From Gemmatimonadaceae bacterium (GTDB lineage: Bacteria > Gemmatimonadota > Gemmatimonadetes > Gemmatimonadales > Gemmatimonadaceae), in the NCBI GenBank assembly GCA_014377535.1, contig JACMPK010000254.1:1-40404 (forward strand): a stretch of 40,404 nucleotides of DNA. The letters run 5' to 3'. Shown here in pieces: positions 25,953-34,546 of this stretch (position 1 is the first letter of the stretch; each line of letters starts with the position of its first letter). Below the pieces are notes generated by a model. The model did not search any database. It saw only the letters and a list, made by a program, of their open reading frames with translations, and was not told where the DNA came from. Position numbers and translations under genes: made by a program.

Positions 25953-26801
25953 ATGGGCGTGAAGCGCTCCCTGCTCGTCGTCGGAGCGCTGGTGCTTGCC
26001 GCGGCCCCATTCGCCGCGCGACGCGTCGCGTACGGCATGGTGGAGCGGAACGGCTTGCTCTCGGGACCCGTCGGTCCCGAGACGCCCGCCACGTTCGGTG
26101 CACCATTCACCCGCATCGTCATCCCGCGCGGTGCCTACAAGCTGCAGGGCGTGATCAGCAAGGTCAGCGACCGCGCGCCCGTGGTCGTGATCTTTCATGG
26201 ATCGGCCGAGTCGGTGTCGTACTGGGCCGACGTGCAGGCATTGTTTTACCGCAACCGCATCTCCAGCTACGTCTTCGATTATTCCGGCTTCGGCAACAGC
26301 GGTGGCGAGCGCTCTGCCGTCGTGATTGCGGAAGACGTGCGGCAGGCGTGGCGTGACGCCGCCATCCGGTTTCCGAACGCCGAACGTCGCATCGCGCTTG
26401 CCTATTCGCTGGGTAGCGGATTCGTGGTCAGCGAACTGCCGTCGTTCGTGCCTGAACCGCAGGGTCTCGCGCTCGTCGCCTCGTATTCATCGGCCCGCGA
26501 GGCTGCGGTGAACTTCGGCACCATCCCGGCGTGGGCCGCGCCTGTGCTGCCCGACCTCTGGAACAACGTCGATAACATCGCGGCCGTGCAAGTCCCGCTG
26601 CTGCTGGTGCACAGCGACACCGACCAGCTCTTCCCGCTGGCCATGCCGCGTCGCATCTTCGCCGCCGCAAACTCGCCGAAGGCATTCATCCGGCTGCATG
26701 GCTATCAGCATGCAGATGGGCACCTGAAGCCCGATGGCAGCTATTGGGCCGGTGTCATGGCGTTCGCGGAGACCGGCCGACTCCCGCAATCCAGCTTCTG
26801 A
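25953..26801 (+). CDS. Alpha/beta hydrolase, membrane-anchored or exported
   Basis: A 282-residue serine hydrolase fold. The N-terminus 'MGVKRSLLVVGALVLAAAPFAARR' is a signal anchor or signal peptide. Beyond it lie 'VVVIFHGSAESVSYW' (oxyanion strand), 'YVFDYSGFGNSGGE', the nucleophile elbow 'LAYSLGSG' with Ser152 (Ala replaces the first Gly of GxSxG), Asp222 or Asp224 in 'HSDTDQLFP', and His253 or His257 in 'GYQHADGH'. It resembles the ABHD13/ABHD17-like and S33-like hydrolases of bacterial membranes. The substrate is unknown. It is divergent from gnd and converges with the TauE-like gene, with 54 bases between stops. Confidence 0.85.
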   Translation: MGVKRSLLVVGALVLAAAPFAARRVAYGMVERNGLLSGPVGPETPATFGAPFTRIVIPRGAYKLQGVISKVSDRAPVVVIFHGSAESVSYWADVQALFYRNRISSYVFDYSGFGNSGGERSAVVIAEDVRQAWRDAAIRFPNAERRIALAYSLGSGFVVSELPSFVPEPQGLALVASYSSAREAAVNFGTIPAWAAPVLPDLWNNVDNIAAVQVPLLLVHSDTDQLFPLAMPRRIFAAANSPKAFIRLHGYQHADGHLKPDGSYWAGVMAFAETGRLPQSSF

Positions 26802-26855
26802 GCGTCGTCGTCCACCATCTCGCACGTCGTCGCGCAAAGCCGCGACCGTGATGCA

Positions 26856-27650
26856 TCACCGACTGACGAACAGCCAGATCGAACTCGCGATGCCGACGAC
26901 ACCGATCATCTGTCGCACCACGTCCTGGTTCGCGCGTTGCGCATAGCGGGCTGCATAGTGTCCGCCCAGCGCTGAGCCCACCGCCATGAGTACGGCGAGG
27001 TTCCACTGCACCAGCCCCGAGATGGCGAACATCGCGATGGCCACGAAGTTGAACAGCAGTGCGAGGAAGTTTTTCAGGCCATTCATCTGGTGCACGTTCG
27101 TCAGCCCCAACAGCCCGAATGCCGCGAGCATGATGATGCCGGCACCTGCGCCGAAATAGCCGCCGTACACCGCGACGAGGAACTGCACGACGGCCGCCCC
27201 CGCGCCGGGTGGTGGCGGCAGCATGTCGGCGTGCGCAGGCCCCTGCGTGGCCATCTGCAGCCGGTGACGCAGCCATGCCCCCAACCGCTTCTGCGCCAAA
27301 AACAGCAGCGTCGCGCCAAGCACCAGCCATGGAACCAGCGCCTTGAACTGACCATCGCTACTGCGTGTCAGCAGCCATGCGCCCGCAACGCCACCCAGCA
27401 GGCTGGGAATCACCAGCACCCGAACCCACGCGCGCGTCCCGCGCAGGGCATCACGGTAGCCCAGCATGGAGCTCAAGCCGCCGGGCCAGAGCGCCACGGT
27501 GGATGTCGCGTTCGCCGACACGGCCGGCACGCCAAGCCCGATCAGCGCCGGAAAGACCAGCAGCATGCCCCCGCCGGCCACCGAGTTCGCGGCACCTCCA
27601 AGCACCGATGCAATCACGACGCCGGCCAGCTGGGCAAAGTCAGCAACCAC
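26856..27650 (-). CDS. TauE/SafE family membrane permease (sulfite/anion exporter type)
   Basis: A 264-residue membrane protein with about seven or eight hydrophobic helices. The N-terminal signature 'GGAANSVAGGGMLLVFPALIGLGVPAVSANATSTVALWPG' is diagnostic for TauE/SafE, and a second similar half contains 'YFGAGAGIIMLAAFGLLGL' and 'NGLKNFLALLFN'. The family exports sulfite, sulfoacetate or other organic anions; substrate is not predictable here. The frame starts at ATG 27650 with AGGGTGG upstream. It is divergent from dctA; both promoters must fit in 67 bases, where TTATATTC (27660-27667) could give -10 boxes in either direction. Confidence 0.88.
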   Translation of the reverse strand: MVADFAQLAGVVIASVLGGAANSVAGGGMLLVFPALIGLGVPAVSANATSTVALWPGGLSSMLGYRDALRGTRAWVRVLVIPSLLGGVAGAWLLTRSSDGQFKALVPWLVLGATLLFLAQKRLGAWLRHRLQMATQGPAHADMLPPPPGAGAAVVQFLVAVYGGYFGAGAGIIMLAAFGLLGLTNVHQMNGLKNFLALLFNFVAIAMFAISGLVQWNLAVLMAVGSALGGHYAARYAQRANQDVVRQMIGVVGIASSIWLFVSR

Positions 27651-27717
27651 GATCCACCCTTATATTCGCGCCGGTACAGCATGCCATGTCCACGTCCGTC
27701 TCCGGTGACCAGCCCGC
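27651..27717. promoter_or_regulatory. Short divergent promoter region, tauE-like / dctA
   Basis: Only 67 bases separate the two divergent starts. TATATT at 27662-27667 is a plausible -10 box for dctA, about 50 bases before its ATG. On the minus strand the same site reads GAATATAA, close to the permease start. Overlapping divergent promoters are likely; -35 boxes are not obvious. Confidence 0.4.
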
Positions 27718-28968
27718 ATGAAGCGCTTCGCGTCCAATCTCACCGTGCAGGTGCTCGTCGCCATCATGCTGGGCGTACTGCTCGGTGCCGTCGCACCCGA
27801 TCTCGCCAAGGCCATGCGCCCGCTTGGCGACACGTTCGTCAAGCTAGTCAAGATGATCATCGGGCCGATCATCTTCCTCACCATCGTGCTCGGCATCGCG
27901 AACATGGTGGACCTGAAGAAGGTCGGGAAGGTCGGCGGCAAGGCGTTCCTCTACTTCGAGATCGTCACGACCTTTGCGCTCGGCATCGGCCTCGTGATCG
28001 TGAACGTCACACGTCCGGGCGATGGCGTGGATGTGTCGGCGCTCGCGAAGGGCGACATCACGCAGTACGCCAAGGCCAGCGAAAGCATGGGTTTCGTGGA
28101 CTTCCTCACGCACATTGTGCCGACCAGCGTGGTCGATGCCTTTGCCAGAGGCGAGATCCTGCAGATTGTCTTCTTCGCAGTGCTGTTCGGCGTTGCGCTC
28201 ACTTCCATCGGCGCCACCGCGAAGCCGCTGATCGACGTGCTCGATCGCACGTCACACGTCTTCTTCCGTATCGTCGCCCTGATCATGAAGGTCGCGCCGA
28301 TCGGTGCGTTCGGCGCGATGGCCTTCACCGTCGGCTCGTTCGGTGTGAAGACACTGCTGCCACTCGGCCGGCTCATGCTCGATGTCTATGCCACGATGGC
28401 GATCTTCATCTTTGTGGTGCTCGGCACGATCTGCCGCCTGTACGGCTTCCGCCTGCTCGAGTTCCTGCGCTACATCAAGGACGAGATCTTCCTCGTGCTG
28501 GGCACCAGCTCCAGCGAGGCCGCGCTCCCGCGCATGCTCGTGAAGATGGAGCGCTACGGGTGCGACAGCACTGTCGTCGGACTGGTGATCCCCGCCGGAT
28601 ACTCCTTCAACCTTGACGGGACATCGATCTACCTCGCAATGGCCACCATCTTCCTCGCACAGGTGAACCGCATCGACCTGAGCATCGGCGAGCAGCTCAG
28701 CATCCTGCTGGTGCTGATGGTGACATCCAAGGGCGCAGCGGGCGTGACGGGGTCCGGCTTCATCGTGCTCGCCAGCACGCTGAGCGCAATGAAGGTAATT
28801 CCCGTGGAGAGCATCGCCCTGCTGCTCGGTGTGGATCGCTTCATGTCCGAGGCGCGCGCCATCACGAACCTGATCGGGAACGGTGTCGCCACGCTGGTGA
28901 TCTCACGAAGCGAGAACGCATTCGACGACGAGCGCCGTGCCGAAGCGGTGGCGGCAATGCAAACCTGA
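27718..28968 (+). CDS. dctA: Dicarboxylate:cation symporter (DctA-like, DAACS family)
   Basis: A 416-residue inner-membrane symporter importing C4-dicarboxylates or acidic amino acids with H+ or Na+. The serine-rich hairpin 'TSSSEAALPRM' at about 263-273 and 'GYSFNLDGTSIYLAMA' at about 294-309 (DctA-type wording rather than the glutamate-type NMDGT) identify the family. 'TSKGAAGVTGSGFIVLASTL' and 'GVDRFMSEARAITNLIGNGVATL' complete the transport core. Length is normal. Its ATG lacks a strong ribosome site. The DinB-like gene follows after 19 bases and is probably co-transcribed. Uptake of succinate or malate would feed the same C4 pool that propionyl-CoA assimilation enters. Confidence 0.92.
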   Translation: MKRFASNLTVQVLVAIMLGVLLGAVAPDLAKAMRPLGDTFVKLVKMIIGPIIFLTIVLGIANMVDLKKVGKVGGKAFLYFEIVTTFALGIGLVIVNVTRPGDGVDVSALAKGDITQYAKASESMGFVDFLTHIVPTSVVDAFARGEILQIVFFAVLFGVALTSIGATAKPLIDVLDRTSHVFFRIVALIMKVAPIGAFGAMAFTVGSFGVKTLLPLGRLMLDVYATMAIFIFVVLGTICRLYGFRLLEFLRYIKDEIFLVLGTSSSEAALPRMLVKMERYGCDSTVVGLVIPAGYSFNLDGTSIYLAMATIFLAQVNRIDLSIGEQLSILLVLMVTSKGAAGVTGSGFIVLASTLSAMKVIPVESIALLLGVDRFMSEARAITNLIGNGVATLVISRSENAFDDERRAEAVAAMQT

Positions 28969-28987
28969 CCTTTCCGGAGCCGTGACC

Positions 28988-29512
28988 ATGACGAACCACT
29001 TTCTTGCCGCATCGCGTGGGTACCTGATGGATCAGTACCTGCCACAGATCCGGATCGCCGTCAACGCCATCCCGGAAGCCGATCTCTGGTGGCATCCCAT
29101 CGAGGGTTCCAACAGCATCGGCAACCTGATCTTGCACATCGAGGGCAACGCACGCCAATGGATTTTGGGCGGCGTGGCCGGACGCGCGGACGCGCGCGAT
29201 CGCGATGCAGAATTCGCCGCGCGCGAAGGTCGCAGCAAGGCCTCGCTGCTCGAGCAACTCGGCACGACCTTCATGCAGATCGAGCTCGCGCTGTCCAGCG
29301 TGCAGCCGGCACAGCTCCACGACATGCGCGTGATCCAGGGATCGCACACCACGGTCTTCGACGCGATCTTCCACGTGGTGGAGCATGTCAGCATGCACAC
29401 CGGACAGATCATCCAGCTCGCGAAGTGGCGTGCACCCGGCGCGGTACGCCTGTACGAGGCAACGAGCACCTCGTTCACGCCACTCTGGAAGCCGGAGCCG
29501 CGCGAGAGCTGA
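28988..29512 (+). CDS. DinB-like (DUF1572 type) protein, putative metal-dependent four-helix enzyme
   Basis: A 174-residue four-helix DinB-superfamily protein. The metal triad is likely His50 ('LILHIEGNARQW'), His133 and His137 ('HVVEHVSMHTGQI'), the classic DUF1572 pattern. Related bacterial proteins act as thiol-dependent transferases (bacillithiol or mycothiol); the partner thiol here is unknown. The start at 28988 has GGAG eight bases upstream. It follows dctA by 19 bases. The open frame starting at 28937 overlaps dctA and is not used. Confidence 0.86.
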   Translation: MTNHFLAASRGYLMDQYLPQIRIAVNAIPEADLWWHPIEGSNSIGNLILHIEGNARQWILGGVAGRADARDRDAEFAAREGRSKASLLEQLGTTFMQIELALSSVQPAQLHDMRVIQGSHTTVFDAIFHVVEHVSMHTGQIIQLAKWRAPGAVRLYEATSTSFTPLWKPEPRES

Positions 29513-29672
29513 CTCACGAACAGAAGATCCACGTCTGCACGCGCATAACGATGTCGACGCGTCTGCCTGCGAGTCAGAGGTTCATCAGGGATCTCCTGGA
29601 TTGCCCTCGTGCGCGACCGCCGGCACGGCGCCGCACCGCTCGCGCCGTTCATGACCCTGCCATATTTGCCAC

Positions 29673-30188
29673 GTGACCCTTTCCTCCGACATTCACGCGC
29701 CACTCATCGCCGTCGTGATGGGCAGCCAGAGCGACTATCCGGTCCTCGCCGCCGCCGTCACGATCCTCGAGGAGTTCGGTGTACCGCACGAGGTTCGCGT
29801 CGTCTCGGCGCACCGCACGCCCGATCAGATGTTCGCATTCGCCGAGCAGGCCGGTCCGCGCGGATTGCGCGTGATCATCGCGGGCGCGGGCGGCGCAGCA
29901 CACCTGCCAGGCATGCTCGCCGCCAAGACGCTGGTGCCGGTCATCGGCGTCCCCATTGCCGCCACATCCCTCGGCGGTATCGATGCGCTGCTCTCCATCG
30001 TGCAGATGCCCAGGGGCATTCCGGTCGCGACCGTCGCCATCGGACAGCCCGGTGCTGCCAACGCGGCGCTCCTCGCGCTGCAGATGCTCGCAACCACCGA
30101 CGCCGCGCTGCACGCCGCCCTCACGGCATGGCGTGCAGCACGCACGCAGGACGTGCTCGACAACCCGGATCCCAGACCCACGGCATGA
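29673..30188 (+). CDS. purE: 5-(carboxyamino)imidazole ribonucleotide mutase
   Basis: A 171-residue class I PurE, which moves the carboxylate of N5-CAIR to give CAIR in purine synthesis. Motifs: '[12 protein letters not shown]' with Ser18, Ser20 and Asp21, '[10 protein letters not shown]' with His47, '[19 protein letters not shown]' and '[18 protein letters not shown]'. The start is GTG at 29673 with no ribosome site. CATATT at 29661-29666 ends only six bases before it, so transcription might begin at the start codon. The stop overlaps purK (ATGA). PurK next door confirms the two-step N5-CAIR route. Confidence 0.95.
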   Translation: MTLSSDIHAPLIAVVMGSQSDYPVLAAAVTILEEFGVPHEVRVVSAHRTPDQMFAFAEQAGPRGLRVIIAGAGGAAHLPGMLAAKTLVPVIGVPIAATSLGGIDALLSIVQMPRGIPVATVAIGQPGAANAALLALQMLATTDAALHAALTAWRAARTQDVLDNPDPRPTA

Positions 30189-31324
30189 CCACCATCCTGC
30201 CGGGCAGCACCATCGGGTTCCTCGGCGGCGGTCAGCTGGCCCGCATGGCAGCCCTCGCCGCGCGCGCCATGGGATTCGAGGTGCATGTCCTGGATCCCGA
30301 TCCGGATTGCCCAGCCGCTGCCATCGCGTCGCACGTGGTCACCGCGCGCTATGACGACATCGCCGCCGCGACCGCCTTTGCGCGCACCTGCGACGTCATC
30401 ACCCTCGACATCGAGCAGGTCGCGACGGAAAGCATTGCGGCCGCCTCCGTGCACGCGCCAGTGCATCCGGGTGCCGCGCCCATCCACATCATCCAGGATC
30501 GCGGACGCCAGAAGGCATGGCTGCAGCAGCATGGGTTTCCGGTCGCGCCGTTTCGCATCGCACACGCACCACATGAAGTGGAACAGGCGTGGCAGGTCCT
30601 TGGCCGCAGCATCGCCAAGACCACCAGTGGCGGATACGACGGTCGTGGCCAGGCCAGGATCCGTTCGGTGCACGACCTGCCCGCGGCCAGCGCACTCACG
30701 GAGTCGGCAACAGTGGTCGTCGAGCAATGGATCGAACTCGCCGGCGAGCTCTCCGTCATGGTCGCGCGCAGCAGCACCGGCGAAGTCCGCACTTTCCCCG
30801 TCTCGTGGAATCACCACGACAACGGCGTGCTGGCCTGGGCCATGACACCCGCACCGGTCAGCGACACCACCACGGAAGCGGCGATTGCGCTTGCGTCATC
30901 GATCGCCGCACAGCTGGGCATCGTCGGCCTGCTCGCCGTGGAGCTGTTCGTGACGATGGATGACACGCTGATGGTCAACGAACTCGCGCCGCGGCCTCAC
31001 AACACGTTCCACGCGACGGAGCGGGCCTGCCTCACGAGCCAGTTCGAGCAGCAGGTCCGCGCGGTCTGCGGCCTCCCGCTGGGCAGCACGGCCCTCCTCT
31101 CGGCCGGCGCCATCGTGAACCTCCTTGGCGACCTCTGGCCGACCAGCGGCGAGCAACCGGCCTGGAACCGCGCACTCGAAGTGAATGGCGTCCGCCTGCA
31201 TCTGTACGGCAAGAAGGTCGCGAAGCCCGGGCGGAAAATGGGGCATCTCTCCGCGGTCGGCCCTACGCCGGAAGCGGCGCGCGACGCGGTGCTGGACGCC
31301 TTCTCGCGTTTGCTGCCGCAGTAG
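30185..31324 (+). CDS. purK: 5-(carboxyamino)imidazole ribonucleotide synthase
   Basis: A 379-residue ATP-grasp enzyme making N5-CAIR from AIR, bicarbonate and ATP. Motifs: '[22 protein letters not shown]' at the N-terminus, '[17 protein letters not shown]', the ATP-grasp '[15 protein letters not shown]', '[17 protein letters not shown]' and '[22 protein letters not shown]'. The substrate-loop motif, usually HNSGH, reads HNTFH here ('[21 protein letters not shown]'), a possible lineage variant. The ATG overlaps the purE stop by four bases. Confidence 0.94.
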   Translation: MTTILPGSTIGFLGGGQLARMAALAARAMGFEVHVLDPDPDCPAAAIASHVVTARYDDIAAATAFARTCDVITLDIEQVATESIAAASVHAPVHPGAAPIHIIQDRGRQKAWLQQHGFPVAPFRIAHAPHEVEQAWQVLGRSIAKTTSGGYDGRGQARIRSVHDLPAASALTESATVVVEQWIELAGELSVMVARSSTGEVRTFPVSWNHHDNGVLAWAMTPAPVSDTTTEAAIALASSIAAQLGIVGLLAVELFVTMDDTLMVNELAPRPHNTFHATERACLTSQFEQQVRAVCGLPLGSTALLSAGAIVNLLGDLWPTSGEQPAWNRALEVNGVRLHLYGKKVAKPGRKMGHLSAVGPTPEAARDAVLDAFSRLLPQ

Positions 31325-31408
31325 CGCAGCGCGACGTGGCAGCCACCGTCATGCTGCGGCGCGACATCGAAGCGCCGGCCTTCACCACGTGGGAAAGTCG
31401 GCTTCGCG

Positions 31409-31765
31409 TTACCGCGGCGGCTCGAACTTCTTTCGCGGCGGATGCGGCTCCCTGAGCCGGCTCACCGCCATCCCCACCATGGTGCCGAGCATCGCCGGGA
31501 TCATCGCGAGCAGCGTAAAGGCCTGGTTGTCCAGGCAGTAAGGCAGCGGGCGACCGGTGAGCTGCGCGATCATGTGGGCGAGCGGCACGGAAAATCCGAG
31601 CATCAGGCCGCGCCGCCATGCCCCTCCCGGGTGCCAGGCCGCCAGAAAGAACGCGGCAGCGAACAGCACACCGAAGGCAGCCCGCGAGTCGGGTGAGCAT
31701 GAGTCGGTCACGCGTGCCAGCATGCCGGTCGCAACCATCAGCAGCATCGCCAGTGCACCCGTCAT
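31409..31765 (-). CDS. Small hypothetical membrane protein
   Basis: A 118-residue protein with about four hydrophobic segments: residues 3-17 (GALAMLLMVATGMLA), 28-46 (AAFGVLFAAAFFLAAW), 50-68 and 80-100 (FTLLAMIPAMLGTMVGMAV), and a basic tail ending RKKFEPPR. I do not recognise the family. The ATG at 31765 has GAGG six bases upstream, which supports it over the much longer open frame to 32275 that overlaps holB. It stands alone, convergent with purK (84 bases) and divergent from holB (98 bases). Confidence 0.7.
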   Translation of the reverse strand: MTGALAMLLMVATGMLARVTDSCSPDSRAAFGVLFAAAFFLAAWHPGGAWRRGLMLGFSVPLAHMIAQLTGRPLPYCLDNQAFTLLAMIPAMLGTMVGMAVSRLREPHPPRKKFEPPR

Positions 31766-31863
31766 GTCGCGCCTCGCGTCACCATGACCCGAATATTGCG
31801 CTGCGTACCGGATTGCGACATCTCGGGGTGCCGGAGGTGGCAGATGGCAAGCACTTTTGGCGC

Positions 31864-32922
31864 ATGCCACTCTCTCCGCTCGTTGGTCATGACGCGCTAC
31901 GCCAGCGTCTTGGCGACGCGGTCGTACGCGGCACCATGCCGGGCTCATTGCTTCTGCATGGGCGCCGCGGCGTAGGCAAGCAGCGCCTCGCGCTCTGGCT
32001 GGCGCAGTCACAGCTCTGCTCCTCGACGTCGACACCGTGCGGCGCCTGCCAAGGCTGCCGTTATGCCACCGAACTGACGCATCCGGACCTGTACTGGTTC
32101 TTTCCTGTTCCCCGTGCCGAGGTGTCGGACTGCTCGCCCGAGGAGGCGCTGGCGTACATGCGCGGTGTGATGCGCGACCGGGCGAAGGACGGCGGACTCT
32201 GGGGCCCGACGAGCGGCAGCGAAGGCATCTTCGTTGAAATGATCCGGGCGCTGGTGCGCGCCGCCGCGAGCACACCAGCCATGGGCCGCCGCAAGATCAT
32301 GATTCTGGGCGACGCCGACCGGATGATCGCGCAGGAAGGCAGCGACCAGGCGGCCAACGCGTTGCTGAAGCTCCTCGAGGAGCCGCTGCCGGACACCACG
32401 CTCATTCTCACGACCAGCGAACCGGGTGCCCTGCTTCCCACGATCCGCTCGCGGGTCGTGTCCGTCCGCGTCGCGCCATTGGCTCCCGAGGAACTGCGCC
32501 AGTGGACCGAGGCTGACGATGTCCGCGCGAAGATCGGGCGCATCGATCAAACCATATTGGAGCGCGCCTCAGGCGCGCCGGGTGCGCTGCTGGCCGGTAC
32601 CTCGCACGACACGGCGGCCGCACATGCATCGCTCTGGCTGAAGGCGCTGCGTGGCGACACCAGCGACCGGTTCATCGCAGTGCTGTCAGAGAAGCCCGCT
32701 GGCGCCCGCGGCGCGTTCTCCGATGCGCTCGACGCACTGGAAGGCATGCTGCACGAGCGTCTCCGGGCCGCCGTGGACGACGCATCACCGCACGCCGCCT
32801 CCCTGACTCGGGCCCAGGACGCGATCGAGGGCGCCCGCGAGCGCGCCAGCCACAACGTCAATCCCGCCCTCATCACGGCCGAACTCCTCCGCGAGTTGCG
32901 CCTGCTCGGAGTAAACGCATGA
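31864..32922 (+). CDS. holB: DNA polymerase III subunit delta' (clamp loader)
   Basis: A 352-residue AAA+ protein of the clamp loader. The N-terminus '[20 protein letters not shown]' is followed by a Walker-A-like 'HGRRGVGKQ' (32-40) and a four-cysteine zinc module: Cys52, Cys59, Cys62, Cys65 ('CGACQGC'). '[14 protein letters not shown]' (Walker B region) and '[26 protein letters not shown]' with 'LLPTIRSRV' (arginine-finger/SRC-type motif) complete it. The long open frame back to 31618 is not coding. It is the first of a two-gene unit; its TGA overlaps the moaC ATG. Confidence 0.93.
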   Translation: MPLSPLVGHDALRQRLGDAVVRGTMPGSLLLHGRRGVGKQRLALWLAQSQLCSSTSTPCGACQGCRYATELTHPDLYWFFPVPRAEVSDCSPEEALAYMRGVMRDRAKDGGLWGPTSGSEGIFVEMIRALVRAAASTPAMGRRKIMILGDADRMIAQEGSDQAANALLKLLEEPLPDTTLILTTSEPGALLPTIRSRVVSVRVAPLAPEELRQWTEADDVRAKIGRIDQTILERASGAPGALLAGTSHDTAAAHASLWLKALRGDTSDRFIAVLSEKPAGARGAFSDALDALEGMLHERLRAAVDDASPHAASLTRAQDAIEGARERASHNVNPALITAELLRELRLLGVNA

Positions 32923-33413
32923 AATCAGCCGACCTCAGCCATATTGATGCAGAGGGAAATGCCCGGATGGTCGATGTGTCGGCCAAGCCGGAGACCCAGC
33001 GGGTTGCGGTGGCGAGTGGAGGGATCCGGATGCAACCCGCTACGTTTGACCTGATCAGGCGGCAAGCTCTTCCAAAGGGTGACGTCCTGACGGTGGCTCG
33101 GATTGCCGGGATTCAAGGTGCCAAGCGCACGTCGGACCTGATCCCGTTGTGTCATCAGCTGGCCCTGCGCGGCGTGGATGTCGCGTTGACGATGGATGAG
33201 GAACTCCCCGGTGTGCGTGCCTCGGTCGAGGTGCGGACGGTTGGTCCCACGGGAGTGGAGATGGAAGCGATGTGCGCCGTGTCCATCGCGTTGCTGACCG
33301 TGTACGACATGGCCAAGGCTGTCGATCGGGACATGGTCCTGACCGACATCCGGGTGGAGTTGAAGGACGGGGGGCGCTCAGGTTCCTGGCGCCGTTCGCC
33401 ACCGGAGGTCTGA
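32919..33413 (+). CDS. moaC: Cyclic pyranopterin monophosphate synthase
   Basis: A 164-residue MoaC, which with MoaA makes cyclic pyranopterin monophosphate for molybdenum cofactor. Signatures: '[20 protein letters not shown]', '[19 protein letters not shown]' with His79, '[26 protein letters not shown]' with Asp130 and Lys133. The C-terminus is slightly extended ('[13 protein letters not shown]'). It overlaps holB by four bases (ATGA). No other Mo-cofactor gene is in the window. Confidence 0.95.
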   Translation: MKSADLSHIDAEGNARMVDVSAKPETQRVAVASGGIRMQPATFDLIRRQALPKGDVLTVARIAGIQGAKRTSDLIPLCHQLALRGVDVALTMDEELPGVRASVEVRTVGPTGVEMEAMCAVSIALLTVYDMAKAVDRDMVLTDIRVELKDGGRSGSWRRSPPEV

Positions 33414-33575
33414 AACGCGCTGCAGCTGGCGCGTGAATGTTCTCCTGATCTGCGATGCGTTTCGCCGCAGCACTGGGCGAGGTGTTTCGCGCCACTGGCG
33501 CTGACGTGCCGGAGAGTTGAACGCATGCGTTCAGTCCTTCGGTGTGGCGCGCCCCTGACGCGGAGTTTGAACGAG

Positions 33576-34298
33576 ATGCACGATCTACGAGGTACCTACG
33601 TACACCGCGGTGATTCCGAGCGGCTCCGCCGCCGGTTCCGCCGCTGGATCATCGCTGGGGGAGTCGTCGTCACCGTGCTGGCCGCCGGACGTCGCCCGGT
33701 GATCCTCGATGCCAGAGCCGAGTCCGCTCACACTTCCACGGCACGCTCCGGATCGCGGGTCGTCACGATCGCCGACCGGTTGCAGGCGGCGGACACCGCT
33801 CGTGTCGCCACAACGCGGCTGCAGCGCTGGAACCGGATCTACACGTTCTCGCGGCGCTGGATGGTGGACACCGAACTCGCTCGCGCCATTCATGACGCAG
33901 CACTCGATGCCGGCATCGACCCGGAACTCGGCTTCCGACTGGTCAATGTCGAGAGACTGTTCAAGGAGCGGGCGACGAGCGGTGTCGGCGCCGCCGGCCT
34001 GATGCAGGTCATGCTGCCGACAGCGCGCTATTACGAGCCGTCGATCACGAAGGCGAAACTGTACAATCGCGAGACCAACCTCCGGATCGGTTTTAAATAT
34101 CTGCGCGACCTGATCGACGAACGTCGCGGCAATGTGAAGCTCGCGCTCCTGACCTACAACCGCGGTGCGCTGGCCGTCCAGACCGAGCTGTCGCTTGGCC
34201 TCGACCCGTCGAATGGCTACGACCAGAAGGTGATGCGCGGGTACTACGGTGCCGCACGCGTCACGGCGGCGGCAAATCGAGTGCGCTCGTCGGAGTGA
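33576..34298 (+). CDS. Lytic transglycosylase (SLT) domain protein, membrane-anchored
   Basis: A 240-residue protein with an N-terminal anchor at about 24-38 ('WIIAGGVVVTVLAAG') and a periplasmic SLT domain at about 95-230. The motif 'LVNVERLFKERATSGVGAAGLMQVMLPTARYY' gives a likely catalytic Glu126 and the GLMQ core at 141-144; 'LALLTYNRGALAVQTEL' is the usual second motif. SLTs cut peptidoglycan glycan strands to 1,6-anhydro ends. The ATG at 33576 has GGAG about ten bases upstream; an ATG at 33525 would add 17 residues. It faces a second lytic transglycosylase across a hairpin terminator. Confidence 0.83.
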   Translation: MHDLRGTYVHRGDSERLRRRFRRWIIAGGVVVTVLAAGRRPVILDARAESAHTSTARSGSRVVTIADRLQAADTARVATTRLQRWNRIYTFSRRWMVDTELARAIHDAALDAGIDPELGFRLVNVERLFKERATSGVGAAGLMQVMLPTARYYEPSITKAKLYNRETNLRIGFKYLRDLIDERRGNVKLALLTYNRGALAVQTELSLGLDPSNGYDQKVMRGYYGAARVTAAANRVRSSE

Positions 34299-34384
34299 CG
34301 GCATGACCCGGGCTCGCCACACGGCGCAGTCGACTTCATGCCTTCATCGCTGATCAAGAACTGTTGTTCTCCACACCAATCGAT

Positions 34385-34430
34385 ACGAAGAAGCGGAGGT
34401 CATCTACTCGGATGCGCCTCCGCGTTTCGT
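34385..34430. terminator. Bidirectional-type hairpin between two convergent lytic transglycosylase genes
   Basis: Arms ACGAA..GCGGAGG(T)CATC (34385-34404) and GATG(CG)CCTCCGC..TTTCGT (34411-34430) pair around the loop TACTCG. The 7-bp GCGGAGG/CCTCCGC core is perfect. It lies in a 248-base convergent gap with no gene, which suits a terminator for both directions, though T-runs are short. The remainder of the gap shows nothing else. Confidence 0.6.
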
Positions 34431-34546
34431 GTCCGGCTCCGCCCTGCTGGTCGATTGTGACATGCCGCGCCGCGTTTTCTTGCACGACATGCGCCACGTC
34501 GCATTACACCATACCGCTGCAGCGCATCCTTGGAACCGACGCCAGC

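Noticed and set aside
33455-33520. A 21-residue small open frame between moaC and the SLT gene (MRFAAALGEVF...)
   Set aside because: No ribosome site at good spacing and no recognisable function; too short to support.
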